DNA of 64,000 nt from Roseovarius sp. (GCF_030373445.1 NZ_JAUCYU010000002.1:62001-126000), one strand, 5' to 3'. Counted from the stretch's first letter, positions 1-8,228 are shown. The notes: generated by a model from the letters alone, not told the origin. Made by a program: numbers and translations.

Positions 1-26
1 CGGGGCGCACGCGCTCGCATCGGCGG

Positions 27-281
27 GTGGTGGGCGGCATGGCACTGTGTGTCCTGTTGATGATCGGGGTTTCGGCGGGCGTTTCCGCGCTTTTCGACAA
101 GCGCGGTATTGCTGCGGGGATCGAGATCATGGGGCTTTGGCCGTATGCCTGGTTCATGATCGTGTCGTCGCTGAAAGCGGCCTTGCTGTGGGTGCCGCTT
201 CTGGGGCTTTTCTGGTTCAACGCGGCGCAGCGGGTGGAACGGTTGCGCGGCGAGGACATGGCGCGGAAGGGGAGCGTGTGA
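27..281 (+). CDS. Small two-helix membrane protein, possibly 5' truncated
   Basis: I do not recognise this family. The protein has two hydrophobic segments, about residues 5-23 and 37-64, and ends in a charged tail, so it is probably an inner-membrane protein. The start is uncertain: GTG at 27 and ATG at 39 are both possible, no clear Shine-Dalgarno sequence is visible, and the frame stays open to the left edge, so the real gene may begin outside the window. It lies on the same strand as the next three genes and is probably cotranscribed with them. Confidence 0.5.
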   Translation: MVGGMALCVLLMIGVSAGVSALFDKRGIAAGIEIMGLWPYAWFMIVSSLKAALLWVPLLGLFWFNAAQRVERLRGEDMARKGSV

Positions 282-345
282 TGCGGTCGTTGGTTTCGGA
301 CATTTGGGGAGGCACCGGCTCGGGGGCCGGGGCGGGGGTAGCGTC

Positions 346-1692
346 ATGAAACGCCTGATCACATCCGGCCTGATGTTCGGCAACCTGATCCACGTGGACA
401 GCCCCGCGCTGGTGGAGCGGTATAACCGGGCGCTCAAGCACCTGACGGGGAAGGAGACGGGGCTTACCGATTTCTACATCGACATTTCGGGGTATTCGCC
501 CGAGGTGGGGGACGAGCTGGATGATCCGCTCTACCTCAACCATGCGGGGGTGAACCGGCAGTTCATCTTGCTCACCACGGCGCAGAAGACGGCGCCGCTT
601 CTGGATGCGAAATTCTCCACATCGCGGGGCATCCTGCGGCAGTTCATCGAGGAGAACGAGCCGGCGCTTTTCGCCCTGACGGCACGGGATGCTGTGGCGG
701 GGGAGTTGGTGAACTCCGTCTTCGATATGTCTGAACCGAAACGGCTTTTCGATATCCGGCGGATCGTGATCGAGGCGGATACGACGAACGGGCGTATCCG
801 GCGGGCGGCGGAGCTGGACCAGAAGGTGAACCGGTTCCTCAACGAGGAGGACGCGTGGTTCGACGACGTGCTGATCGCCGAGATGATCGGGCTGGCGGGT
901 GAGACCGGGGACATCGTGCGCAACCCGGTGACGCTCAAGCAGATGGAGTTCGAGCAGCGCAATTTCTGGACGGCGCATTTCGGCGGGCTCTACCTGTTCC
1001 AGGACCTGGAACTGCCCGGCGTGCTGGCCTCTGCCGGTAAGGAGGGGCTGGGCGAGTTGCCGATCGAGTATGTTTTCGGGCTTGAGGAGCGGAACCGGAT
1101 CGCCAATTTCCTCGACCTGAACGGAATGGTGGAACCCATTGTAAAGGCGCGGGGAATCGACGCGGGCGCGCTGCTTCGGCAGAAGATGGATTTCCTGATG
1201 GTCGATGCGCTGGCCGATGCGGGCGTGGACCTTGCCGGGCGGACGCGCACCGACATGCGGCGGCTGGCGCGCACCCATGCGGGGCAGTTGCCGGAGGAGT
1301 TCCACGCGCTGGCCGCGCTGCTGAACTGGGCCGAGAGCGGCGGGCCGTGGCCCACCATCGGCAGCGACAGCCCGGCCTATTTCTACACGCTGCGGGCGTC
1401 GGCACACAAGGACGCGGACCTTGTCAACATGCTGTTGGCGGAGCTGGCGCCCAAGGATTTCCGGCAGCTCTTCATCTGTCACAAGGAGCTGTTCTATCGC
1501 CGCTATTCCGGCTGGACGGAGACCAAGAAGGCCTTCGTGGTCGAATACCTTCTGCGGGAATATCAGGTGGACAAGGTGGGCGCGCGCAAGGCACTCTTCG
1601 GCAGGGAAGCGCCGATGGAAGAACCGGAACCGGAGCGGGACATGGACCAGCTGATCGAGCTGGTGGGCCCGTGGGGGCCGGTAAGGAGGTAA
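346..1692 (+). CDS. Uncharacterised protein, probably DUF6638 family
   Basis: This is a 448-residue soluble protein without signal peptide or membrane segment. It resembles a Rhodobacterales-restricted family that I recall as DUF6638; function is unknown and I see no catalytic motif I can name. I chose ATG 346 because the frame upstream encodes a Gly/Arg-rich stretch typical of read-through of non-coding DNA. The 3' end is notable: the last bases before and including its stop (1683-1692) form a perfect Shine-Dalgarno AAGGAGGT for the next gene, so the two are translationally linked. The cluster of this gene with two small membrane proteins suggests an envelope-associated function, which is only inference. 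Confidence 0.75.
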   Translation: MKRLITSGLMFGNLIHVDSPALVERYNRALKHLTGKETGLTDFYIDISGYSPEVGDELDDPLYLNHAGVNRQFILLTTAQKTAPLLDAKFSTSRGILRQFIEENEPALFALTARDAVAGELVNSVFDMSEPKRLFDIRRIVIEADTTNGRIRRAAELDQKVNRFLNEEDAWFDDVLIAEMIGLAGETGDIVRNPVTLKQMEFEQRNFWTAHFGGLYLFQDLELPGVLASAGKEGLGELPIEYVFGLEERNRIANFLDLNGMVEPIVKARGIDAGALLRQKMDFLMVDALADAGVDLAGRTRTDMRRLARTHAGQLPEEFHALAALLNWAESGGPWPTIGSDSPAYFYTLRASAHKDADLVNMLLAELAPKDFRQLFICHKELFYRRYSGWTETKKAFVVEYLLREYQVDKVGARKALFGREAPMEEPEPERDMDQLIELVGPWGPVRR

Positions 1693-1696
1693 GGCA

Positions 1697-1963
1697 ATGG
1701 CGGCACTGGCCAAGCTCGTGGTGATCGGGTTCATCGTGTTGACGGTGATCTACCTGTGCCTGTCGCTTTATTCGCGCTCGGTGCGCAAGGGGAAGCTTGC
1801 CGAATGGTGGGAGGAAGAGGGCCGGCCGGGCGACCGGGAGGCCTATATCGACGCCGGGTTGAAGGAATACGAGGGCTCGCTGCGCCGCAAGCTGATCTGG
1901 GGCGTCTATATCGTGCCGGTCGTGGTTATCAGCGCGGTCATTTACTTTACGAATTTTCACTGA
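1697..1963 (+). CDS. Small membrane protein, two transmembrane segments
   Basis: An 88-residue protein with hydrophobic segments at about residues 5-25 and 66-84 separated by a charged loop rich in Glu, Arg and Lys, so both ends probably lie on the same side of the membrane. No family is recognised. The start is well fixed by an ideal AAGGAGGT ribosome site (1683-1690) that overlaps the stop codon of the upstream gene. The next gene begins 9 bases after its stop, so it sits in the middle of a small operon with the DUF6638-like and DUF1523 genes. Confidence 0.75.
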   Translation: MAALAKLVVIGFIVLTVIYLCLSLYSRSVRKGKLAEWWEEEGRPGDREAYIDAGLKEYEGSLRRKLIWGVYIVPVVVISAVIYFTNFH

Positions 1964-1972
1964 GGCGGGGCG

Positions 1973-2629
1973 ATGGTTTATCTGAAATGGGCATTCTGGA
2001 TCGTGGTCTGGGTGCTGATCGCGGCGTTTTTCCATTACACCCTGCCGCAGCACGATATCGCGCGGATCACCGATACCTATGAAAAGCGGATCGATTTCGG
2101 GGAGAACTCGATCTTCTGGGCAAGCCCGGACGTGGGCAACGATACCGGCGCGGTGAACCGCGACGTGTTCTTCATCCAGGCGGTACGGACGAACGGCCGG
2201 GTGATGGTCTATCGAAACGAGGATACCGGCTGGGGCTGGCCGCCCTATTTCAAGTTCGACACCTCGAACCTTCAGGCCGAGGCGGCGGACCAGAGGTCGA
2301 CCGGGGAAAACCCGAAATGGGTGTCGATCAAGCACTATGGATGGCGCAACGAATTCATGTCGATCTATCCCAACGCGGTCAGCGTGCGGGCCGTGGCGGG
2401 GCCGGATGTGGGGACTGGAATTCCGTGGTTCAACATCCTGATCATCGGGTGTTTTCTTGCCGTGGCGCTTGGCCTCTGGATGCTGTGGCGGCGGTTTCGG
2501 GCGCGGCGGATCGACCCGGTGTTCGACGATATCGGCGAGAGCTGGGATGCCGCGGGCGACCGGGTGGATCACCATCGCGGGCGGTTCAAGCGCTGGCGGG
2601 ACAGTTGGAAGCCCAAGCACAAGCGGTGA
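1973..2629 (+). CDS. DUF1523 family membrane protein
   Basis: A 218-residue protein matching the DUF1523 family known mainly from Rhodobacterales. It has an N-terminal hydrophobic segment (about residues 3-22), a conserved extracytoplasmic region containing the pattern HYTLPQHD, NDTGAVNRDVFFIQ and GWGWPPYFKFD, a second membrane segment (about 150-171) and a basic cytoplasmic tail. This topology implies a periplasmic domain of about 125 residues held by two helices. Function is unknown. It is the last gene of the small operon and is followed by tRNA-Tyr on the other strand. Confidence 0.85.
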   Translation: MVYLKWAFWIVVWVLIAAFFHYTLPQHDIARITDTYEKRIDFGENSIFWASPDVGNDTGAVNRDVFFIQAVRTNGRVMVYRNEDTGWGWPPYFKFDTSNLQAEAADQRSTGENPKWVSIKHYGWRNEFMSIYPNAVSVRAVAGPDVGTGIPWFNILIIGCFLAVALGLWMLWRRFRARRIDPVFDDIGESWDAAGDRVDHHRGRFKRWRDSWKPKHKR

Positions 2630-2648
2630 GGTTTCGAGAAGGGGAAAG

Positions 2649-2732
2649 TGGTGGGCGACCTAGGAATCGAACCTAGCGTGCGTCTCCGCGAGGGAGTTAC
2701 AGTCCCCTGCCACACCTTGCGGCCTGTCGCCC
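2649..2732 (-). tRNA. tRNA-Tyr (anticodon GTA)
   Basis: Read on the minus strand, the acceptor GGGCGAC pairs perfectly with GTCGCCC, followed by discriminator A and an encoded CCA (the CCA occupies 2649-2651). The D arm closes as GCC/GGC, the anticodon loop is CTGTAAC with anticodon GTA, there is a long variable arm with stem GCG/CGC typical of class II tRNA, and the T arm is CTAGG-TTCGATT-CCTAG. Class II structure plus GTA identifies tyrosine. Confidence 0.95.
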
Positions 2733-2861
2733 ACTGAGCCCCGGGTTGCCCCGTGGCGTGACGGCGTATTTAGAAGCGCCGCCTTGGCCCGTCAACCGGA
2801 AAATGCCTTGCGGGCGGGACGATGGCCGCGCATTGTCGCGGCCCGGACAAGGAGGGCTGAG

Positions 2862-3653
2862 ATGGCCACGAAGAAACCCCGCTGGGTCGTCGAGAAGGAG
2901 CAGGCGAAGAAGGCCGCATCGGCCGAGACCGTCTGGCTTTTCGGGCTGCACGCGGTGCATGATGCGCTGCAGAACCCGGCGCGCGAGAAGCTGCGGCTGG
3001 TGGTGACGAAGAACGCGCTGGACCGGCTGGGCGAGGCCGTTGTGGCGGAGGCCGGGGTCGAGCCCGAGATGGCGGATGCGCGGAAGTTCCCGGCGCCGCT
3101 CGACCCGCAATCGGTGCACCAGGGCGCGGCGCTGGAGGTGAAGCCGCTGGACTGGGGCAGCCTGGCGGACCGGTGTCTTGGCGATGGCGAGCGGGTGCCA
3201 CGGGTGGTGATGCTCGACCGGGTGACGGACCCGCATAACGTGGGGGCGATATTGCGCTCGGCCGAGGTGTTCGGCGCCTGTGCCGTGGTGGCGCCACGGC
3301 ATTACTCGGCGCCCGAGACGGGCGCGCTGGCCAAGACGGCGAGCGGGGCGCTGGAGCGGCAGCCCTACCTACGGGTGCGGAACCTGTCGGATGCGATCAC
3401 CGAGTTGCAGGGGATGGGTTACGTGGTTCTGGGCCTCGATGGCGAGGCGGAAGCGACGATCGAGCAGGCGCTGGAGGGGCGGCGGGACCGGCCCGTGGCG
3501 CTGGTCTTGGGGGCCGAGGGGCCGGGGCTGCGAGAGAAGACCCGGGAGACGGTGGACCAGCTTGTGCGGATCCCGTTTGCCGGCGCGTTCGGGTCTCTCA
3601 ACGTGTCGAACGCGGCTGCGGTGTCGCTTTATGCCGCGCGGGCGGAGGGCTAG
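2862..3653 (+). CDS. rlmB: 23S rRNA (guanosine-2'-O-)-methyltransferase RlmB
   Basis: A 263-residue SpoU/TrmH (SPOUT) methyltransferase of the type that methylates G2251 of 23S rRNA using S-adenosylmethionine. The N-terminal part is the RNA-binding substrate domain starting at FGLHAVHDAL. The three SpoU motifs are present: DPHNVGAILRSAEVFGA, then LVLGAEGPGL, then IPFAGAFGSLNVSNAAAVSLY, which form the trefoil-knot cofactor site. ATG 2862 is chosen because AAGGAGG lies 6 bases upstream; the frame continues upstream without support. The gene converges on a membrane-protein gene and the two stop codons interlock in the tetramer CTAG. Confidence 0.92.
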   Translation: MATKKPRWVVEKEQAKKAASAETVWLFGLHAVHDALQNPAREKLRLVVTKNALDRLGEAVVAEAGVEPEMADARKFPAPLDPQSVHQGAALEVKPLDWGSLADRCLGDGERVPRVVMLDRVTDPHNVGAILRSAEVFGACAVVAPRHYSAPETGALAKTASGALERQPYLRVRNLSDAITELQGMGYVVLGLDGEAEATIEQALEGRRDRPVALVLGAEGPGLREKTRETVDQLVRIPFAGAFGSLNVSNAAAVSLYAARAEG

Positions 3654-4543
3654 GCCAGCGGCGGCTCATCGCGCAGGAGGCCGAAGAGGCGGCCCTTGAG
3701 GCACCATGACAGGCCGAAGGCCACGAGCCCCAACGCCTCGAACCAGAAGGTCAGGTTGGCGCGGTTCCAGGCCGAGAAGCCCTGAAGCGGGTCTTCGAGG
3801 CCGAAGGAGCGGATGAACTTGTAGACCAGCGCGCCGATGGCCACGAGGATCAGGACGCCGCAGGTGCGGTAGGCGAGGTTGCGCAGGCGCTTGTTGCCGT
3901 GGCAGTGGCCCGTGGCGGTGACCGAGGCGGGCGACTGGGGCCGGGGGAAAACCACCAGCGAGTAATAGGCGAGCACGAGGAACATGCCGGCGGCCGAGCC
4001 GTAATGCATGTAGGTGAGCAGGCCGTCATTGATGCCGAGGGTCGCCCAGAAATCGAAGCTGGCGGTGCCGGTGACGGGCGTGTCGGGGGCTTGCGTGGCG
4101 TGGCCGCCCTGGGTGTTGGTGAGGAACACGCGGGAGGCGAGGCCGCCGTAATCCTCGCAGCCCTTGCCGGTGGTTGGGACGAGTGCCACGCCGAAGGCGC
4201 AGAGCCCGGCGAGGCGGGCGGCGCGAATGTCCCACGTGTTGTGACCGAGATAGCCGTCGACCGCCTGCTGTTGCCCGCCGGGGGCGGCGGGGAGGTGGTA
4301 GAAGAAGGTCATCTGCAGCCCGATGAAGCAGAGCGTGCCGACGAGGATGTCGCCGCCGAGGCGGGCGTAATAATAGTGGCTGATGGAATCGATACCGGGG
4401 CAGGTGTTGCCGAGGGCGCTGATGAACAGCAGCACGAAGGGCAGGAGGAGGGCGGCAAGTCCGATGCCCTTGTTGACCGATTCAAGCTTGATCCGGAAGG
4501 GAAGGCCATCGTCGGCATGGGCCCTGAGCGAAACGATATCCAT
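3650..4543 (-). CDS. Uncharacterised six-helix membrane protein
   Basis: A 297-residue polytopic membrane protein with hydrophobic segments near residues 26-45, 66-86, 108-125, 182-200, 228-247 and 265-285. The loop between helices 3 and 4 is long (about 55 residues) and carries Gly/Thr-rich sequence with a Cys; the N-terminal loop has one Cys in NTCPG. I do not recognise the family. It converges on rlmB with a 4-base overlap and appears monocistronic, with the divergent zinc-ribbon gene starting about 130 bases away. Confidence 0.75.
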   Translation of the reverse strand: MDIVSLRAHADDGLPFRIKLESVNKGIGLAALLLPFVLLFISALGNTCPGIDSISHYYYARLGGDILVGTLCFIGLQMTFFYHLPAAPGGQQQAVDGYLGHNTWDIRAARLAGLCAFGVALVPTTGKGCEDYGGLASRVFLTNTQGGHATQAPDTPVTGTASFDFWATLGINDGLLTYMHYGSAAGMFLVLAYYSLVVFPRPQSPASVTATGHCHGNKRLRNLAYRTCGVLILVAIGALVYKFIRSFGLEDPLQGFSAWNRANLTFWFEALGLVAFGLSWCLKGRLFGLLRDEPPLA

Positions 4544-4673
4544 TGTATTGATCCACGGCAGCTAAACCTATGGGCGAATCATACGTCGGGGGCGGCACGC
4601 CCGTCCAGCCGTTGCGGTTGCAACCGGGCGGCGGAGTGCCTTTATCGGAGGGGTGGATTTTGACGGGGGACGG

Positions 4674-5021
4674 ATGCCCGAGGGACGAAAGATTGCTACC
4701 TGCTGCTATTGCGGCACGCGCGCGGTTCTGGTGTTTGACCGGGCGCGGCACGAGCTGACCTGCCAGGGGTGCGGCGCACCGCTGCATAACATGAAGTCGA
4801 TGCCGCAAGAACCTGGGCGGGAAAGGAAATCTTCCAATGGCCGCGGCGCGGCGCGGAGCGGCTTGCCCGAGTATCCACGCGAGGCGCCGAGGGAGCGCGA
4901 CCACGGGTATCACCGGTCATGGCACCCGGTGAAACACAAGCAGAAGCGCAAGAAACGCAAGCCGATGCTGCGGCGGCTGGTCGAGGAGATCTGGGACGAG
5001 GTCGAGGATATCTTCGACTGA
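4674..5021 (+). CDS. Small zinc-ribbon protein
   Basis: A 115-residue protein opening with a zinc-ribbon knuckle pair, CCYCGT and CQGCG, about 20 residues apart (four metal-ligand cysteines). It is followed by a disordered Arg/Lys/Pro-rich region, a strongly basic stretch of HKQKRKKRK type and an acidic C-terminal helix ending EEIWDEVEDIFD. The make-up suggests a nucleic-acid- or ribosome-associated protein, but function is unknown. ATG 4674 is preferred over the in-frame GTG at 4653; neither has a perfect ribosome site, although GGAGGGG lies just before the GTG, so the start is uncertain by seven codons. Confidence 0.7.
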   Translation: MPEGRKIATCCYCGTRAVLVFDRARHELTCQGCGAPLHNMKSMPQEPGRERKSSNGRGAARSGLPEYPREAPRERDHGYHRSWHPVKHKQKRKKRKPMLRRLVEEIWDEVEDIFD

Positions 5022-5067
5022 GCTCACGGGCGCGTTAACTCGCCGTTCACAGCTATATTACATTCTC

Positions 5068-5097
5068 TTTTTATTCTTGAAATCGGACCTATCTAAT
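5068..5097 (+). promoter_or_regulatory. Candidate promoter for the downstream small RNA
   Basis: An AT-rich island in GC-rich DNA carries TCTAAT (5092-5097), a five-of-six match to the -10 consensus, 18 bp downstream of a poor -35, TTTTTA (5068-5073). A start about 6-7 bases downstream would fall just before the first hairpin of the candidate sRNA. The weak -35 keeps this tentative. Confidence 0.35.
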
Positions 5098-5102
5098 GTC
5101 CC

Positions 5103-5189
5103 AGAGGCGCTGGTACGGAACACCGGCGTTTCTCTTCACTGTCCCTCGTTCCGCGACTGGCGCCCGGGAATTGCCCGGGCGCTTTTTTT
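5103..5189 (+). ncRNA. Candidate two-hairpin small RNA
   Basis: No gene occupies this interval. It consists of a first hairpin (AGAG plus GCGCTGG pairing with CCGGCGT plus CTCT around the loop TACGGAACA), a pyrimidine-rich unpaired linker of about 25 bases, and an intrinsic terminator with seven T residues. A possible promoter lies directly upstream. This is the usual build of a trans-acting sRNA. The alternative is the 3' UTR of the zinc-ribbon gene, whose stop is about 80 bases upstream. I know no Rfam family that it matches, but could not search. Confidence 0.4.
5160..5189 (+). terminator. Rho-independent terminator
   Basis: A perfect 9-bp GC stem, GCGCCCGGG pairing with CCCGGGCGC around the loop AATTG, is followed immediately by seven T residues. 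It ends transcription of the candidate sRNA or of the upstream zinc-ribbon gene and insulates the CoA-binding protein gene that starts 57 bases downstream. Confidence 0.88.
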
Positions 5190-5246
5190 ATGCCCGGACG
5201 GAGCGAACGCTTTCACGGACACCCGGCCCGGACTATTCCTGATGAC

Positions 5247-5720
5247 ATGACCGAGCATTATTCCGATTCCCACCTGCGCCGCATCCTGAACCGCACCCGC
5301 CGTATCGCGGTGGTGGGCGTATCGCTCAACGAGGTGCGGCCGAGCTACTACGTGGCGCGCTACCTGTCGCTGAAGAAGTTCGAGGTGTTTCCGGTGAACC
5401 CCGCCTATGCCGGGCAGAGCGTGTTCGGGCGCGAGGTGCATGCCAGCCTCTCCGATATCGGCGAGGCGGTCGACATGGTCGATATCTTCCGCCGGCCGGA
5501 GCATGTGCCGGAGGTGGTGGACGAGGCGCTGGAGGCGTTTCCGGAACTGCAGACGATCTGGATGCAGATCGGCGTGGTCCACGAGGCGGCGGCGGAAAAG
5601 GCGCGGGCGCGGGGCGTCGACGTGATCATGAACCGGTGTCCGAAGATCGAGTATCAGCGGCTGTTCGGGGAACTGCGCATGGGCGGGTTCAATACCGGGG
5701 TGATTTCCTCGAAACTGTGA
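5247..5720 (+). CDS. CoA-binding domain protein (YccU-like)
   Basis: A 157-residue single-domain protein of the CoA_binding (Rossmann-like) family, related to the N-terminal domain of acyl-CoA synthetases and to E. coli YccU. Visible family features are RIAVVGVSLNEVRPSY near residue 20, VFPVNPAYAGQSVFGREVHASL, the VDMVDIFRRPEHVP segment, and VIMNRCPKIEYQRL near the C-terminus. It probably binds CoA or a related nucleotide; no enzymatic reaction is established for the stand-alone family. ATG 5247 is chosen because the upstream in-frame sequence runs into the terminator. Confidence 0.85.
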   Translation: MTEHYSDSHLRRILNRTRRIAVVGVSLNEVRPSYYVARYLSLKKFEVFPVNPAYAGQSVFGREVHASLSDIGEAVDMVDIFRRPEHVPEVVDEALEAFPELQTIWMQIGVVHEAAAEKARARGVDVIMNRCPKIEYQRLFGELRMGGFNTGVISSKL

Positions 5721-5742
5721 GCGTGGTTCGGGGCGCTGCTCC

Positions 5743-5761
5743 GTCGCGCCGGGGGCGCGAC
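5743..5761. terminator. Convergent-gene hairpin
   Basis: GTCGCGCC and GGCGCGAC form a perfect 8-bp stem around GGG between the convergent CoA-binding and Dabb genes. It is followed by CCCCGGGATATTTTCGGC, a short AT-containing motif. The hairpin could end transcription from either side, but lacks a classical T run. Confidence 0.4.
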
Positions 5762-5802
5762 TCCCCGGGATATTTTCGGCCAGAAGAAGCGCGGGCGTGG
5801 CG

Positions 5803-6099
5803 TTATGCCGGGGCGGCTTCGATGTCGGCGGCGATGCGGGTTTCGCGGAGCGGTTTCACGATGTCGATGGAGCGCTGGTAGAGCGGGTGCGCCTTGTAGG
5901 CCTGCAGGGCGGCGGCGTCGGTGAACTCGGCGTAGACGACGAGGTCGACCGGGGCCTCGGTGAGTTTGTCGGCGTTGAGGTTGGGGCTGACTTCCCAGTG
6001 GTTGGAATGGGGGATGTCGGCCAGAAGGGTGAGGCCCTCGCGCACGCGGTCGAGATCGGCCCTGTCGCGGACGGTGAAGAAGACGATGTGGCGGATCAT
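5803..6099 (-). CDS. Dabb family (stress-responsive A/B barrel) protein
   Basis: A 98-residue dimeric alpha/beta-barrel protein of the Dabb family: it opens with the typical [12 protein letters not shown] strand, has the central HWEVSPNL element, and the [25 protein letters not shown] stretch characteristic of the fold. The specific reaction is unknown. Its start overlaps the hisE stop by 4 bases (ATGA), so it is translated as the third gene of the hisF-hisE operon. Any link to histidine synthesis would be inference from position only. Confidence 0.88.
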   Translation of the reverse strand: MIRHIVFFTVRDRADLDRVREGLTLLADIPHSNHWEVSPNLNADKLTEAPVDLVVYAEFTDAAALQAYKAHPLYQRSIDIVKPLRETRIAADIEAAPA

Positions 6100-6407
6100 G
6101 ACTTGCGGGCGGCTTTCTCGGCGAGGCCGGAGCGGGACTGGCGGCTTTCGAGTTCGGCCATGACGTCGGCCACGGAAACGCCGCGGGCGTGCAGCATGAC
6201 GAGCAGGTGAAAGAGCACGTCGGCGGCCTCGGATGTGAGGCGGGCGGGGTCGTTCCTGACCGCTTCGATGATGGCCTCGATCGCTTCCTCGCCGAATTTC
6301 TCGGCCGCCTTTTCGGGGCCCTTGGCGAGCAGCTTGGCGGTCCAGCTTTCCTCGGGTGAGGCGGCGGCGCGGGTGGCGACGATCTGTTCGAGCTCTTCGA
6401 GGGTCAT
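6096..6407 (-). CDS. hisE: Phosphoribosyl-ATP diphosphatase HisE
   Basis: A 103-residue all-helical protein hydrolysing phosphoribosyl-ATP to phosphoribosyl-AMP and pyrophosphate, the second step of histidine synthesis. The MazG-like signature is visible in [28 protein letters not shown], with the metal-binding Glu residues in EKFGEEAIE, and [14 protein letters not shown] follows. It is the stand-alone form, not fused to HisI. It overlaps hisF upstream and the Dabb gene downstream by 4 bases each, indicating tight translational coupling. Confidence 0.95.
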   Translation of the reverse strand: MTLEELEQIVATRAAASPEESWTAKLLAKGPEKAAEKFGEEAIEAIIEAVRNDPARLTSEAADVLFHLLVMLHARGVSVADVMAELESRQSRSGLAEKAARKS

Positions 6408-7168
6408 GCGCCGGTTCTCATCGGGATGCCGGCCTCGGCCATGTGGGCCTTGGCCTGGGCGATGGTGTAATCGCCGAAATGGAAGATCGAGGCGGCGAGC
6501 ACGGCGGAGGCGCCGCCTTCGGTCACTCCGTCGACGAGATGGTCGAGATTGCCGACGCCGCCCGAGGCGATGACGGGGATCGAGACGGCATCGGAGATGG
6601 CGCGGGTGAGGGGCAAGTTGAAGCCCGCGCGCGTGCCGTCACGATCCATCGAGGTGAGGAGGATTTCGCCGGCGCCCTTTGCCTCGACCAGTTTGGCGAA
6701 TTCGACCGCGTCGATGCCGGTGGGCTTGCGGCCGCCATGGGTGAAGATCTCCCACTTGCCGGGGGAGACCGTCTTGGCGTCGATGGCAACGACGATGCAC
6801 TGGCTGCCGAAGCGGTCTGCGGCCTCACGCACGACGTCGGGGTTGGCGACGGCGGCGGAGTTGAAACTGACCTTGTCGGCGCCGGCGAGCAGCAGGGCGC
6901 GGACGTCTTCCGCCGTGCGCACGCCGCCGCCCACGGTGAGCGGGATGTAGCAGTTCTCGGCGGTGCGGCGGACCACGTCGAACATGGTGCCGCGGTTTTC
7001 GTGGGTGGCGTGGATGTCGAGGAAGCAGAGCTCGTCGGCGCCGGCGGCGTCGTAGGCTTTCGCGGCATCGACCGGGTCGCCCGCGTCGCGCAGGTTGACG
7101 AAGTTTACGCCTTTCACCACGCGGCCGTCGGCCACGTCGAGGCAGGGGATGATGCGGGTCTTGAGCAT
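6404..7168 (-). CDS. hisF: Imidazole glycerol phosphate synthase cyclase subunit HisF
   Basis: A 254-residue (beta/alpha)8 barrel that, with the HisH glutaminase, converts PRFAR and ammonia to imidazole glycerol phosphate and AICAR. The catalytic Asp11 is in [18 protein letters not shown] and the second catalytic Asp is in [17 protein letters not shown]. The phosphate-binding loops [13 protein letters not shown] and [13 protein letters not shown] are intact. Length is normal for the family. It is the first gene of the hisF-hisE-Dabb operon; hisH and hisA are not adjacent in this window, though in many relatives they lie just upstream. Confidence 0.96.
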   Translation of the reverse strand: MLKTRIIPCLDVADGRVVKGVNFVNLRDAGDPVDAAKAYDAAGADELCFLDIHATHENRGTMFDVVRRTAENCYIPLTVGGGVRTAEDVRALLLAGADKVSFNSAAVANPDVVREAADRFGSQCIVVAIDAKTVSPGKWEIFTHGGRKPTGIDAVEFAKLVEAKGAGEILLTSMDRDGTRAGFNLPLTRAISDAVSIPVIASGGVGNLDHLVDGVTEGGASAVLAASIFHFGDYTIAQAKAHMAEAGIPMRTGA

Positions 7169-7237
7169 GGATTGCCGCCTGTCGGGTGTGTCACCGGCTG
7201 TTTAGGGGCAAACCGGGGGACATGCCAGAGGGGGCGG

Positions 7238-7585
7238 TCAGGCCGGGCGGGGTTTGCGCCCGAGCAGGAGGTTGGCGGCGTGGGCGAAAATGGCCAGCGG
7301 GATGCCGGCGAGGATGTAGATCTTGCCGGCGAGGACCTGCAGGGGAAGGGTGCCGGTGACGGTTTCGCCCAGCGCGGCGCTGCCGAGGCAGGTGTCGTAG
7401 CCGGTCATGAGCGAGCCGTCGCAGGCCAGCATCGGCAGGATCACCATGGCGGCGAGGACCACGGCGATGCAGCCGCCCCAGAACATGAGCGCGCGGGCCG
7501 GCGGGAAGGAGAGGTTGCGGGCGGTGGCGACCGCGACGATGGCGGGCATGCCGAAGAAGAAGGACAGCAGGACGGCGTTCAGCAT
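7238..7585 (-). CDS. Uncharacterised membrane protein
   Basis: A 115-residue protein with three hydrophobic segments, about residues 3-20, 34-53 and 84-107, and a two-cysteine loop (ACDGSLMTGYDTCLG) that probably lies in the periplasm and may form a disulfide. No family is recognised. It lies between hisF and the DUF302 gene, transcribed with the former's strand but 70 bases downstream-side of no obvious partner, so it may be monocistronic. Confidence 0.6.
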   Translation of the reverse strand: MLNAVLLSFFFGMPAIVAVATARNLSFPPARALMFWGGCIAVVLAAMVILPMLACDGSLMTGYDTCLGSAALGETVTGTLPLQVLAGKIYILAGIPLAIFAHAANLLLGRKPRPA

Positions 7586-7766
7586 GGCGGGCCTCTCTCA
7601 CGGCGGTGAAGCTGCGCGGTATTATGGGGGTGTCTGGCTTTCTGTCAACGCGGCTGACGGGCAGGCGATTGCCGTTCGGCGCGCCTCACGAGGACGTTTG
7701 TGGGCAAGATCGGCTGTGTAAGAGAGGATGGGGACATTCTGAAAACGCGATTGGGAGAGTGAAGAG

Positions 7767-8228
7767 ATGCGGAACATGTTGCAGGCGCTGGTGCTGGGCG
7801 GGGCGGTGTGGGCCGCGCCGGGATGGGCCGATGACGACGATATCGTGCGCGTGAAGGCCGCCGGCGATGCGGCGGCGACGATGGCCGCGCTGGAGCAGGC
7901 CGTGGAGGGTGCCGGTGCGACCGTGTTCGCCAAGGTCGATCATGGCGCGGGGGCCGCTGGGGCCGGGCTGGAGCTTGGCGCGTCGCAGCTTCTGATCTTC
8001 GGCAACCCGCAGCTTGGCACGCCGGCGATGCAGGCCAACCCGCTGGCGGGGCTTTACCTGCCGCTGAAGGTGCTGGTTTACGAGGATACGGGCGGGCAGG
8101 CGTGGCTGGCCTATGAAGCGCCGGAAGAGACGCTGGACGACCTGGAGGGGATCGACGACGATGCGGCATATATCGGGAAGATGACCGGGGCGCTTTCGAA
8201 GCTGACGGAGCAGGCGGCGGGCGGTTGA
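7767..8228 (+). CDS. Exported DUF302 domain protein
   Basis: A 153-residue protein with an N-terminal signal peptide (hydrophobic residues 5-19, cleavage probably after PGWA) followed by a DUF302 domain. The family core is visible as ALEQAVEGAGATVFAKVDH, then LGASQLLIFGNPQLGTPAMQANP, then LPLKVLVYEDTGGQAWLAYEAPE. DUF302 proteins are small alpha/beta proteins of unknown function, often periplasmic. Start ATG 7767 has AGAG about 8 bases upstream. Its stop codon abuts the stop of the convergent membrane protein as TGATCA. Confidence 0.85.
   Translation: MRNMLQALVLGGAVWAAPGWADDDDIVRVKAAGDAAATMAALEQAVEGAGATVFAKVDHGAGAAGAGLELGASQLLIFGNPQLGTPAMQANPLAGLYLPLKVLVYEDTGGQAWLAYEAPEETLDDLEGIDDDAAYIGKMTGALSKLTEQAAGG

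Noticed and set aside
304..345. Upstream start for the DUF6638-like gene
   Set aside because: The extra 14 residues are Gly/Arg-rich read-through of intergenic DNA and lack a convincing start; the first sensible start is ATG 346.
4481..4492. TTCAAGCTTGAT, a near match to the MarR-type palindrome
   Set aside because: It lies inside the coding sequence of a membrane protein, is single and not paired at 14-bp spacing, and is not next to a promoter.
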